A stretch of 64,000 nucleotides of DNA from the NCBI RefSeq assembly GCF_963678635.1, contig NC_087070.1, forward strand, positions 33,309,955-33,373,954, in the 5' to 3' direction. How positions within the stretch are numbered: the stretch's first letter is position 1; each line of letters opens with the position of its first letter. A program made the position numbers and the translations under genes. A model generated the notes under the pieces. The model worked only from the letters and a program-made list of their open reading frames with translations. It was not told the DNA's origin and ran no database searches. Below, piece by piece: positions 25,344 through 37,620 of this stretch. The stretch comes from Symsagittifera roscoffensis. Lineage: Eukaryota; Xenacoelomorpha; Acoela; Convolutidae.

Positions 25344-27073
25344 GAACAGGATCAAATCATGAGTCGAACAGGGTCGAATCATGAGTCGATCAGGGTCGAA
25401 TCATGAGTCGAACAGGGTCGAATCATGAGTCGAACAGAGTCGAATCATGAGTCGAACAGTGTCGAATCATGAGTCGAACATGGTCGAATCATGAGTCGAA
25501 CAGGGTTGAAAGAGTCAAACAGGGTCGAATCATGAGTCGAACAGGGTCGAATCATGAGTCGAACAGGGTCAAATGATGAGTCGAACAGGGTCGAATCATG
25601 AGTCGAACACGGTCGAATCATGAGTCGAACAGGGTCGAATCATGAGAAGAACAGGTTCAAATCATGAGTCGAACAGGGTCGAATCATGAGTCGGACAGGA
25701 TCAAATCATGAGTCGAACAGGGTCGAATCATGAGTCGAACAGTGTCGAATCATGAGTCGAACAGTGTCAAATCATGAGTCGAACAGGGTCGAATCATGAG
25801 TCGAACAGGGTTGAAAGAGTCAAACAGGGTCGAATCATGAGTCGAACGGGGTCGAATCATGAGTCGAACGGGGTCGAATCATGAGTCGAACAGGGTTGAA
25901 AGAGTCAAACAGGGTCGAATCATGAGTCGAACGGGGTCGAATCATGAGTCGAACAGTATCGAATCATGAGTCGAACAGGGTTGAAAGAGTCAAACAGGGT
26001 TGAATCATGAGTCGAACAGGGTCAAATCATGAGTCAAACAGGGTCGAATTATGAGTCGAACAGTGTCGAATCATGAGTCGAACAGGATCGAATCATGAGT
26101 CGAACAGGGTTGAAAGAGTCAAACAGGGTCGAATCATGAGTCGAACGGGGTCGAATCATGAGTCGAACGGGGTCGAATCATGAGTCGAACAGTGTCGAAT
26201 CATGAGTCGAACAGGATCAAATCATGAGTCGAACAGGGTCGAATCATGAGTCGATCAGGGTCGAATCATGAGTCGAACAGGGTCGAATCATGAGTCGAAC
26301 AGAGTCGAATCATGAGTCGAACAGTGTCGAATCATGAGTCGAACATGGTCGAATCATGAGTCGAACAGGGTTGAAAGAGTCAAACAGGGTCGAATCATGA
26401 GTCGAACAGGGTCGAATCATGAGTCGAACAGGGTCAAATGATGAGTCGAACAGGGTCGAATCATGAGTCGAACACGGTCGAATCATGAGTCGAACAGGGT
26501 CGAATCATGAGAAGAACAGGTTCAAATCATGAGTCGAACAGGGTCGAATCATGAGTCGGACAGGATCAAATCATGAGTCGAACAGGGTCGAATCATGAGT
26601 CGAACAGTGTCGAATCATGAGTCGAACAGTGTCAAATCATGAGTCGAACAGGGTCGAATCATGAGTCGAACAGGGTTGAAAGAGTCAAACAGGGTCGAAT
26701 CATGAGTCGAACGGGGTCGAATCATGAGTCGAACGGGGTCGAATCATGAGTCGAACAGGGTTGAAAGAGTCAAACAGGGTCGAATCATGAGTCGAACGGG
26801 GTCGAATCATGAGTCGAACAGTATCGAATCATGAGTCGAACAGGGTTGAAAGAGTCAAACAGGGTTGAATCATGAGTCGAACAGGGTCAAATCATGAGTC
26901 AAACAGGGTCGAATTATGAGTCGAACAGTGTCGAATCATGAGTCGAACAGGATCGAATCATGAGTCGAACAGGGTTGAAAGAGTCAAACAGGGTCGAATC
27001 ATGAGTCGAACGGGGTCGAATCATGAGTCGAACGGGGTCGAATCATGAGTCGAACAGTGTCGAATCATGAGTC
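25344..27073. repeat. 865-bp higher-order repeat, two near-identical copies
   Basis: Units are 25,344-26,208 and 26,209-27,073. Five rare variants agree on the 865-bp offset: GTCGATCAGGG (25,386 and 26,251), AAATGATGAG (about 25,575 and 26,440), CAGTATC (about 25,956 and 26,821), GAATTATGAG (about 26,046 and 26,911) and GAGAAGAAC (25,645 and 26,510). The length equals 40 monomers minus five 3-base deletions, and five GTTGAAAG monomers are present per unit. I saw no difference between the copies at the markers, which suggests a recent duplication or conversion. Confidence 0.93.
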
Positions 27074-30000
27074 GAACAGGGTCGAATCATGAGTCGAACA
27101 GGGTTGAAAGAGTCAAACAGGGTCGAATCATGAGTCGAACAGGGTCGAATCATAAGTCGAACAGGGTCGAATCATGCGTCGAACAGTGTCGAATCATGAC
27201 TCGAACAGTGTCGAATCATGAGCCGAACAGGGTCGAATCATGAGTCGAACAGGGTCGAATCATGAGTCGAACAGGGTCAAATCCTGAGTCGAACAGTGTC
27301 GAATCATGAGCCGAACAGGGTCGAATCATGAGTCGAACAGGATCAAATCATGAGTCGAACAGGGTCGAATCATGAGTCGAACAGGGTCGAATCATGAGTC
27401 GAACAGGGTCGAATCATGAGTCGAACAGGGTCGAATCATGAGTCGAACAGTGTCAAATCATGAGTCGAACAGGGTTGAAAGAGTCAAACAGGGTCGAATC
27501 ATGAGTCGAACAGGGTCGAATCATGAGTCGAACAGGGTCAAATCATGAGTCGAACAGGGTCGAATCATGAGTCGAACACGGTCGAATCATGAGTCGAACA
27601 GGGTCGAATCATGAGAAGAACAGGTTCAAATCATGAGTCGAACAGGGTCGAATCATGAGTCGGACAGGATCAAATCATGAGTCGAACAGGGTCGAATCAT
27701 GAGTCGAACAGTGTCGAATCATGAGTCGAACAGTGTCAAATCATGAGTCGAACAGGGTCGAATCATGAGTCGAACAGGGTTGAAAGAGTCAAACAGGGTC
27801 GAATCATGAGTCGAACGGGGTCGAATCATGAGTCGAACGGGGTCGAATCATGAGTCGAACAGTGTCGAATCATGAGTCGAACAGGGTCGAATCATGAGTC
27901 GAACAGGGTTGAAAGAGTCAAACAGGGTCGAATCATGAGTCGAACGGGGTCGAATCATGAGTCGAACGGGGTCGAATCATGAGTCGAACAGGGTTGAAAG
28001 AGTCAAACAGGGTCGAATCATGAGTCGAACGGGGTCGAATCATGAGTCGAACAGTGTCGAATCATGAGTCGAACAGGGTTGAAAGAGTCAAACAGGGTTG
28101 AATCATGAGTCGAACAGGGTCAAATCATGAGTCAAACAGGGTCGAATTATGAGTCGAACAGTGTCGAATCATGAGTCGAACAGGATCGAATCATGAGTCG
28201 AACAGGGTTGAAAGAGTCAAACAGGGTCGAATCATGAGTCGAACGGGGTCGAATCATGAGTCGAACGGGGTCGAATCATGAGTCGAACAGTGTCGAATCA
28301 TGAGTCGAACAGGGTCGAATCATGAGTCGAACAGGGTTGAAAGAGTCAAACAGGGTCGAATCATGAGTCGAACAGGGTCGAATCATAAGTCGAACAGGGT
28401 CGAATCATGCGTCGAACAGTGTCGAATCATGAGTCGAACAGTGTCGAATCATGAGCCGAACAGGGTCGAATCATGAGTCGAACAGGGTCGAATCATGAGT
28501 CGAACAGGGTCGAATCATGAGTCGAACAGGGTCGAATCATGAGTCGAACAGGGTCGAATCATGAGTCGAACAGTGTCGAATCATGAGTCGAACAGGGTCG
28601 AATCATGAGTCGAACAGGTTGAAAGAGTCAAACAGGGTTGAATCATGAGTCGAACAGGGTCGAATCATGAGTCGAACAGGGTCGAATCATGAGTCGAACA
28701 GTGTCGAATCATGAGCCGAACAGGGTCGAATCATGAGTCGAACAGGATCAAATCATGAGTCAAACAGGGTCGAATCATGAGTCGAACAGGGTCGAATCAT
28801 GAGTCGAACAGGGTCGAATCATGAGTCGAACAGGGTCGAATCATGAGTGGAACAGTGTCGAATCATGAGTCGAACAGGGTCGAATCATGAGTCGAACAGG
28901 GTTGAAAGAGTCAAACAGGGTCGAATCATGAGTCGAACAGGGTCGAATCATGAGTCGAACAGGGTCAAATCATGAGTCGAACATGGTCGAATCATGAGTC
29001 GAACACGGTCGAATCATGAGTCGAACAGGGTCGAATCATGAGAAGAACAGGTTCAAATCATGAGTCGAACAGGGTCGAATCATGAGTCGGACAGGATCAA
29101 ATCATGAGTCGAACAGGGTCGAATCATGAGTCGAACAGTGTCGAATCATGAGTCGAACAGTGTCAAATCATGAGTCGAACAGGGTCGAACCATGAGTCGA
29201 AGAGGGTTGAAAGAGTCAAACAGGGTCGAATCATGAGTCGAACGGGGTCGAATCATGAGTCGAACGGGGTCGAATCATGAGTCGAACAGTGTCGAATCAT
29301 GAGTCGAACAGGGTCGACACATGAGTCGAGCAGGGTCGAACCATGAGTCGAAGAGGGTTGAAAGAGTCAAACAGGGTCGAATCATGAGTCGAACGGGGTC
29401 GAATCATGAGTCGAACGGGGTCGAATCATGAGTCAAACAGGCTCGAATCATGAGTCGAACAGGGTCGAATCATGAGTCGAACAGGGTCGAATCATGAGTC
29501 GAACAGTGTCGAATCATGAGCTGAACAGGGTCGAATCATGAGTCGAACAGGGTCGAATCATGAGTCGAACAGGGTCGAATCATGAGTCGAACAGGGTCGA
29601 ATCATGAGTCGAACCGGGTCGAATCATGAGTCGAACAGTGTCAAATCATGAGTCCAACAGGGTCGAATCATGAGTCGAACAGGGTTGAAAGAGTCAAACA
29701 GGGTTGAATCATGAGTTGAACAGGGTCGAATAATGAGTCGAACAGGGTCGAATCATGAGTCGAACACGGTCGAATCATGAGTCGAACAGGGTCGAATCAT
29801 GAGAAGAACAGGTTCAAATCATGAGTCGAACAGGGTCGAATCATGAGTCGGACAGGATCAAATCATGAGTCGAACAGGGTCGAATCATGAGTCGAACAGT
29901 GTCGAATCATGAGTCGAACAGTGTCGAATCATGAGTCGAACAGGGTCGAATCATGAGTCGAACAGGGTTGAAAGAGTCAAACAGGGTCGAATCATGAGTC

Positions 30001-31540
30001 GAACGGGGTCGAATCATGAGTCGAACGGGGTCGAATCATGAGTCGAACAGTGTCGAATCATGAGTCAAACAGGGTCGAATCATGAGTCGAACAGGGTTGA
30101 AAGAGTCAAACAGGGTCGAATCATAAGTCGAACAGGGTCGAATCATGATTCGAACACGGTCGAATCATGAGTCGAACAGGGTCGAATCATGAAAAGAACA
30201 GGTTCAAATCATGAGTCGAACAGGGTCGAATCATGAGTCGGACAGGATCAAATCATGAGTCGAACAGGGTCGAATCATGAGTCGAACAGTGTCGAATCAT
30301 GAGTCGAACAGTGTCGAATCATGAGTCGAACAGGGTCGAATCATGAGTCGAACAGGGTTGAAAGAGTCAAACAGGGTCGAATCATGAGTCGAACGGGGTC
30401 GAATCATGAGTCGAACGGGGTCGAATCATGAGTCGAACAGTGTCGAATCATGAGTCGAACAGGGTCGAATCATGAGTCGAACAGGGTTGAAAGAGTCAAA
30501 CAGGGTCGAATCATGAATCGAACAGGGTCGAATCATGAGTCGAACAGGGTCGAATAATGAGTCGAACAGGGTCGAATCATGAGTCGAACACGGTCGAATC
30601 ATGAGTCGAACAGGGTCGAATCATGAGAAGAACAGGTTCAAATCATGAGTCGAACAGGGTCGAATCATGAGTCGGACAGGATCAAATCATGAGTCGAACA
30701 GGGTCGAATCATGAGTCGAACAGTGTCGAATCATGAGTCGAACAGTGTTGAAAGAGTCAAACAAGGTTGAATCATGAGTGGAACAGGGTCGAATAATGAG
30801 TCGAACAGGGTCGAATCATGAGTCGAACACGGTCGAATCATGAGTCGAACAGGGTCGAATCATGAGAAGAACAGGTTCAAGTCATGATTCGAACAGGGTC
30901 GAATCATGAGTCGGACGGGATCAAATCATGAGTCGAACAGGGTCGAATCATGAGTCGAACAGTGTCGAATCATGAGTCGAACAGTGTCGAATCATGAGTC
31001 GAACAGGGTCGAATCATGAGTCGAACAGGGTTGAAAGAGTCAAACAGGGTCGAATCATGAGTCGAACGGGGTCGAATCATGAGTCGAACGGGGTCGAATC
31101 ATGAGTCGAACAGTGTCGAATCATGAGTCGAACAGGGTCGAATCATGAGTCGAACAGGGTTGAAAGAGTCAAACAGGGTCGAATCATGAATCGAACAGGG
31201 TCGAATCATGAGTCGAACAGGGTCGAATCATGAGTCGAACAGGGTCGAATCATGAGTCGAACAGTGTCGAATCATGAGCTGAACAGGGTCGAATCATGAG
31301 TCGAACAGTGTCGAATCATGAGTCGAACAGGGTCGAATCATGAGTCGAACAGGGTCGAATCATGAGTCGAACCGGGTCGAATCATGAGTCGAACAGTGTC
31401 GAATCATGAGTCGAACAGGTTTCGAATCATAAGTCGAACAGGGTTGAAAGAGTCAAACAGGGTTGAATCATGAGTCGAACAGGGTCGAATCATGAGTCGA
31501 ACAGGGTCGAATCATGAGTCGAACAGGGTCGAATCATGAG
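27074..31540. repeat. Central-lineage satellite, 27-31.5 kb
   Basis: The same monomer types continue: GTTGAAAGAG with GTCAAAC, GAACGGGG, GAGTCGGACAGG and GAGAAGAACAGGTTC. GAGAAGAAC markers fall at about 27,614, 29,041, 29,802, 30,626 and 30,865, with a GAAAAGAAC form at about 30,192, giving offsets of 1,427, 761, 390, 434 and 239 bp. The unit is therefore repeatedly shortened towards 31 kb. Single oddities are GGGTCGACACATG near 29,316 and AACAGGTTTCGAATC (one extra T) near 31,418. No gene is seen. Confidence 0.85.
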
Positions 31541-31747
31541 TCGAACAGTGTCGAATTATGAGCCGAACAGGGTCGAATCATGAGTCGAACAGGATCAAAT
31601 CATGAGTCGAACAGGGTCGAAATATGAGTCGAACAGGGTCGAATCATGAGTCGAACAGGGTCGAATCATGAGTCGAACAGGGTCGAACCATGAGTCGAAC
31701 AGTGTCGAATCATGAGTCGAACAGGGTCGAATCATGAGTCGAACAGG
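31541..31747. repeat. Partial 607-bp unit left of the 1,645-bp array
   Basis: GAATTATGAGCCG at about 31,554 recurs at 32,161, 607 bp on, so this piece is the left part of a first 607-bp unit. 607 is 28 monomers minus three 3-base deletions. The minus-strand open frame 31,595-31,798 recurs at 32,202, 33,847 and 34,844 because the repeat does, and is not called as a gene. Confidence 0.8.
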
Positions 31748-34700
31748 GTTGAAAGAGTCAAACAGGGTCGAATCATGAGTCGAACAGGGTCGAATCATGA
31801 GTCGAACAGGGTCGAATCATGAGTCGAACAGGGTTGAAAGAGTCAAACAAGGTTGAATCATGAGTCGAACAGGGTCGAATAATGAGTCGAACAGGGTCGA
31901 ATCATGAGTCGAACACGGTCGAATCATGAGTCGAACAGGGTGGAATCATGAGTCGGACAGGATCAAATCATGAGTCGAACAGGGTCGAATCATGAGTCGA
32001 ACAGTGTCGAATCATGAGTCGAACAGTGTCGAATCATGAGTCGAACAGGGTCGAATCATGAGTCGAACAGGGTTGAAAGAGTCAAACAGGGTCGAATCAT
32101 GAGTCGAACGGGGTCGAATCATGAGTCGAACAGTGTCGAATCATGAGTCGAACAGTGTCGAATTATGAGCCGAACAGGGTCGAATCATGAGTCGAACAGG
32201 ATCAAATCATGAGTCGAACAGGGTCGAAATATGAGTCGAACAGGGTCGAATCATGAGTCGAACAGGCTCGAATCATGAGTCGAACAGGGTCGAACCATGA
32301 GTCGAACAGTGTCGAATCATGAGTCGAACAGGGTCGAATCATGAGTCGAACAGGGTTGAAAGAGTCAAACAGGGTCGAATCATGAGTCGAACAGGGTCGA
32401 ATCATGAGTCGAACAGGGTCGAATCATGAGTCGAACAGGGTTGAAAGAGTCAAACAAGGTTGAATCATGAGTCGAACAGGGTCGAATAATGAGTCGAACA
32501 GGGTCGAATCATGAGTCGAACACGGTCGAATCATGAGTCGAACAGGGTGGAATCATAAGTCGGACAGGATCAAATCATGAGTCGAACAGGGTCGAATCAT
32601 GAGTCGAACAGTGTCGAATCATGAGTCGAACAGTGTCGAATCATGAGTCGAACAGGGTCGAATCATGAGTCGAACAGGGTTGAAAGAGTCAAACAGGGTC
32701 GAATCATGAGTCGAACGGGGTCGAATCATGAGTCGAACAGTGTCGAATCATGAGTCGAACAGGGTCAAATCATGAGTCGAACAGGGTTGAAAGAGTCAAA
32801 CAGGGTCGAATCAAGAGTCGAACAGGGTCGAATCATGAGTCGAACAGGGTCGAATCATGAGTCGAACAGTGTCGAATCATGAGCTGAACAGGGTCGAATC
32901 ATGAGTCGAACAGTGTCGAATCATGAGTCGAACAGGGTCGAATCATGAGTCGAACAGGGTCGAATCATGAGTCGAACCGGGTCGAATCATGAGTCGAACA
33001 GTGTCGAATCATGAGTCGAACAGGGTCGAATCATAAGTCGAACAGGGTTGAAAGAGTCAAATAGGGTTGAATCATGAGTCGAACAGGGTCGAATCATGAG
33101 TCGAACAGGGTCGAATTATGAGTCGAACAGGGTCGAATCATGAGTCGAACAGTGTCGAATTATGAGCCGAACAGGGTCGAATCATGAGTCGAACAGGATC
33201 AAATAATGAGTCGAACAGGGTCGAAATATGAGTCGAACAGGGTCGAATCATGAGTCGAACAGTGTCGAATCATGAGTCGAACAGGGTCGAACCATGAGTC
33301 GAACAGTGTCGAATCATATGTCGAACAGGGTCGAATCATGAGTCGAACAGGGTTGAAAGAGTCAAACAGGGTCGAATCATGAGTCGAACAGGGTTGAAAG
33401 AGTCAAACAGGGTCGAATCATGAGTCGAACAGGGTCGAATCATGAGTCGAACAGGGTCGAATCATGAGTCGAACAGGGTTGAAAGAGTCAAACAAGGTTG
33501 AATCATGAGTCGAACAGGGTCGAATAATGAGTCGAACAGGGTCGAATCATGAGTCGAACACGGTCGAATCATGAGTCGAACAGGGTGGAATCATGAGTCG
33601 GACAGGATCAAATCATGAGTCGAACAGGGTCGAATCATGAGTCGAACAGTGTCGAATCATGAGTCGAACAGTGTCGAATCATGAGTCGAACAGGGTCGAA
33701 TCATGAGTCGAACAGGGTTGAAAGAGTCAAACAGGGTCGAATCATGAGTCGAACGGGGTCGAATCATGAGTCGAACAGTGTCGAATCATGAGTCGAACAG
33801 TGTCGAATTATGAGCCGAACAGGGTCGAATCATGAGTCGAACAGGATCAAATCATGAGTCGAACAGGGTCGAAATATGAGTCGAACAGGGTCGAATCATG
33901 AGTCGAACAGGGTCGAATCATGAGTCGAACAGGGTCGAACCATGAGTCGAACAGTGTCGAATCATGAGTCGAACAGGGTCGAATCATGAGTCGAACAGGG
34001 TTGAAAGAGTCAAACAGGGTCGAATCATGAGTCGAACAGGGTCGAATCATGAGTCGAACAGGGTCGAATCATGAGTCGAACAGGGTTGAAAGAGTCAAAC
34101 AAGGTTGAATCATGAGTCGAACAGGGTCGAATAATGAGTCGAACAGGGTCGAATCATGAGTCGAACACGGTCGAATCATGAGTCGAACAGGGTGGAATCA
34201 TAAGTCGGACAGGATCAAATCATGAGTCGAACAGGGTCGAATCATGAGTCGAACAGTGTCGAATCATGAGTCGAACAGTGTCGAATCATGAGTCGAACAG
34301 GGTCGAATCATGAGTCGAACAGGGTTGAAAGAGTCAAACAGGGTCGAATCATGAGTCGAACGGGGTCGAATCATGAGTCGAACAGTGTCGAATCATGAGT
34401 CGAACAGGGTCAAATCATGAGTCGAACAGGGTTGAAAGAGTCAAACAGGGTCGAATCAAGAGTCGAACAGGGTCGAATCATGAGTCGAACAGGGTCGAAT
34501 CATGAGTCGAACAGTGTCGAATCATGAGCTGAACAGGGTCGAATCATGAGTCGAACAGTGTCGAATCATGAGTCGAACAGGGTCGAATCATGAGTCGAAC
34601 AGGGTCGAATCATGAGTCGAACCGGGTCGAATCATGAGTCGAACAGTGTCGAATCATGAGTCGAACAGGGTCGAATCATAAGTCGAACAGGGTTGAAAGA

Positions 34701-35037
34701 GTCAAATAGGGTTGAATCATGAGTCGAACAGGGTCGAATCATGAGTCGAACAGGGTCGAATTATGAGTCGAACAGGGTCGAATCATGAGTCGAACAGTGT
34801 CGAATTATGAGCCGAACAGGGTCGAATCATGAGTCGAACAGGATCAAATAATGAGTCGAACAGGGTCGAAATATGAGTCGAACAGGGTCGAATCATGAGT
34901 CGAACAGTGTCGAATCATGAGTCGAACAGGGTCGAACCATGAGTCGAACAGTGTCGAATCATATGTCGAACAGGGTCGAATCATGAGTCGAACAGGGTTG
35001 AAAGAGTCAAACAGGGTCGAATCATGAGTCGAACAGG
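31748..35037. repeat. 1,645-bp higher-order repeat, two copies
   Basis: Units are about 31,748-33,392 and 33,393-35,037. Rare variants agree on the offset: AATAATGAG (31,878 and 33,523; 32,485 and 34,130), ATCAAGAG (32,811 and 34,456), AACCGGG (32,975 and 34,620), GTCAAATAGGG (33,061 and 34,706) and CATATGTCG (33,315 and 34,960). The length equals 76 monomers minus nine 3-base deletions, and nine GTTGAAAG monomers are present. Each copy contains related 607-bp segments, so there are three levels of repetition. Even a private GTGGAATCATAAG variant (about 32,553 and 34,198) is shared, so the duplication looks recent. Confidence 0.93.
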
Positions 35038-37620
35038 GTCGAATCATGAGTCGAACAGGGTCAGGTCAAATCATGAGTCGAACAGGGTCGAATCATGAGT
35101 CGAACACGGTCGAATCATGACTCGAACAGGGTCGAATCATGAGAAGAACAGGCTCAAATCATGAGTCGAACAGGGTCGAATCATGAGTCGGACAGGATCA
35201 AATCATGAGTCGAACAGGGTCGAATCATGAGTCGAACAGTGTCGAATCATGAGTCGAACAGGGTCGAATCATGAGTCGAACAGGGTCGAATCAAGAGTCG
35301 AACAGTGTCGAATCATGGGTCGAACAGGGTCGAATCTTGAATCGAACAGGGTTGAAAGAGTCAAACAGGGTCGAATCATGAGTCGAACAGGGTCGAATCA
35401 TGAGTCGAACAGGGTCGAATCATGAGTCGAACAGGGTCGAATCATGAGTCGAACAGGGTCGAATCATGAGTCGAACAGTGTCGAATCATGAGCCGAACAG
35501 GGTCGAATCATGAGTCGAACAGGATCAAACCATGATTCGAACAGGGTAGAACTATGAGTCGAACAGGGTCGAATCATGAGTCGAACATGGTCGAATCATG
35601 AGTCGAACATGGTCGAAACATGAGTCGAACAGGGTCAAATCATGAGTCGAACAGGGTCGAATCATGAGTCGAACACGGTCGAATCATGAGTCGAACAGGG
35701 TCGAATAATGAGTCGAACAGGGTCGAATCATGAGTCGAACAGTGTCGAATCATGAGTCGAACAGGGTCGAATCATGAGTCGAACAGGGTTGAAAGAGTCA
35801 AACAGGGTCGAATCATGAGTCGAACGGGGTCGAATCATGAGTCGAACGGGGTCGAATCATGAGTCGAACAATGTCGAATCATGAGTCGAACAGGGTCGAA
35901 TCATGAGTCGAACAGGGTTGAAAGAGTCAAACAGGGTCGAATCATGAGTCGAACAGGGTCGAATCATGAGTCGAACAGGGTCGAATCATGAGTCGAACAG
36001 GGTCGAATCATGAGTCGAACAGGGTCGAATCATGAGTCGAACAGTGTCGAATCCTGAGCTGAACAGGGTCGAATCATGAGTCGAACAGGGTCGAATCATG
36101 AGTCGAACAGGGTCGAATCATGAGTCGAACAGGGTCGAATCATGAGTCGAACCGGGTCGAATCATGAGTCGAACAGTGTCGAATCATGAGTCGAACAGGG
36201 TCGAATCATAAGTCGAACAGGGTTGAAAGAGTCAAACAGGGTTGAATCATGAGTCGAACAGGGTCGAATCATGAGTCGAACAGGGTCGAATCATGAGTCG
36301 AACAGGGTCGAATCATGAGTCGAACAGTGTCGAATCATGAGCCGAACAGGGTCGAATCATGAGTCGAACAGGATCAAATCATGAGTCGAACAGGGTCGAA
36401 ATATGAAACGAACAGGGTCGAATCATGAGTCGAACAGGGTCGAATTATGTGTCGAACAGGGTCGAACAGTGTCGAATCATGAGTCGAACAGGGTCGAATC
36501 ATGAGTCGAACAGGGTTAAAAGAGTCAAACAGGGTCGAATCATGAGTCGAACAGGGTCGAATCATGAGTCGAACAGCGTCAAATCATGAGTCGAACAGGG
36601 TCGAATCATGAGTCGAACACGGTCGAATCATGACTCGAACAGGGTCGAATCATGAGAAGAACAGGCTCAAATCATGAGTCGAACAGGGTCGAATCATGAG
36701 TCGGACAGGATCAAATCATGAGTCGAACAGGGTCGAATCATGAGTCGAACAGTGTCGAATCATGAGTCGAACAGGGTCGAATCATGAGTCGAACAGGTCG
36801 AATCAAGAGTCGAACAGTGTCGAATCATGGGTCGAACAGGGTCGAATCATGAATCGAACAGGGTCGAATCATAAGTCGAACAGTGTCGAATCATGAGTCG
36901 AACAGAGTCGAATCATGAGTCGAACAGTGTCGAATCATGAGCCGAACAGGGTCGAATCATGAGACGAACAGGATCAAATCATGAGTCGAACAGGGTCGAA
37001 ATATGAAACGAACAGGGTCGAATCATGAGTCGAACAGGGTCGAATTATGAGTCGAACAGGGTCGAACCATGAGTCGAACAGTGTCGAATCATGAGTCGAA
37101 CAGGGTCAAATCATGAGTCGAACAGGGTTGAAAGAGTCAAACAGGGTCGAATCATGAGTCGAACAGGGTCGAATCATGAGTCGAACAGGGTCAAATCATG
37201 AGTCGAACAGGGTCGAATCATGAGTCGAACACGGTCGAATCATGACTCGAACAGGGTCGAATCATGAGAAGAACAGGCTCAAATCATGAGTCGAACAGGG
37301 TCGAATCATGAGTCGGACAGGATCAAATCATGAGTCGAACAGGGTCGAATCATGAGTCGAACAGTGTCGAATCATGAGTCGAACAGGGTCGAATCATGAG
37401 TCGAACAGGTCGAATCAAGAGTCGAACAGTGTCGAATCATGGGTCGAACAGGGTCGAATCATGAATCGAACAGGGTTGAAAGAGTCAAACAGGGTCGAAT
37501 CATGAGTCGAACAGGGTCGAATCATGAGTCGAACAGGGTCGAATCATGAGTCGAACAGGGTCGAATCATGAGTCGAACAGGGTCGAATCATGAGTCGAAC
37601 AGTGTCGAATCATGAGCCGA
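35038..37620. repeat. Satellite with 600-612 bp and 2.12-kb repeats
   Basis: The block starts at an abrupt junction, GGGTCAGGTCAAATC (about 35,058). GACTCG followed by GAGAAGAACAGGCTC occurs at about 35,142, 36,655 and 37,267 (1,513 and 612 bp). GAAATATGAAACG occurs near 36,400 and 37,000, 600 bp apart; the extra 12 bases arise where one copy lacks a 12-base half (GGGTCGAACAGTG near 36,465). GGGTAGAACTATG at about 35,547 and 37,671 gives a 2,124-bp offset. The minus-strand open frame 36,374-36,565 is a repeat shadow. Confidence 0.82.
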
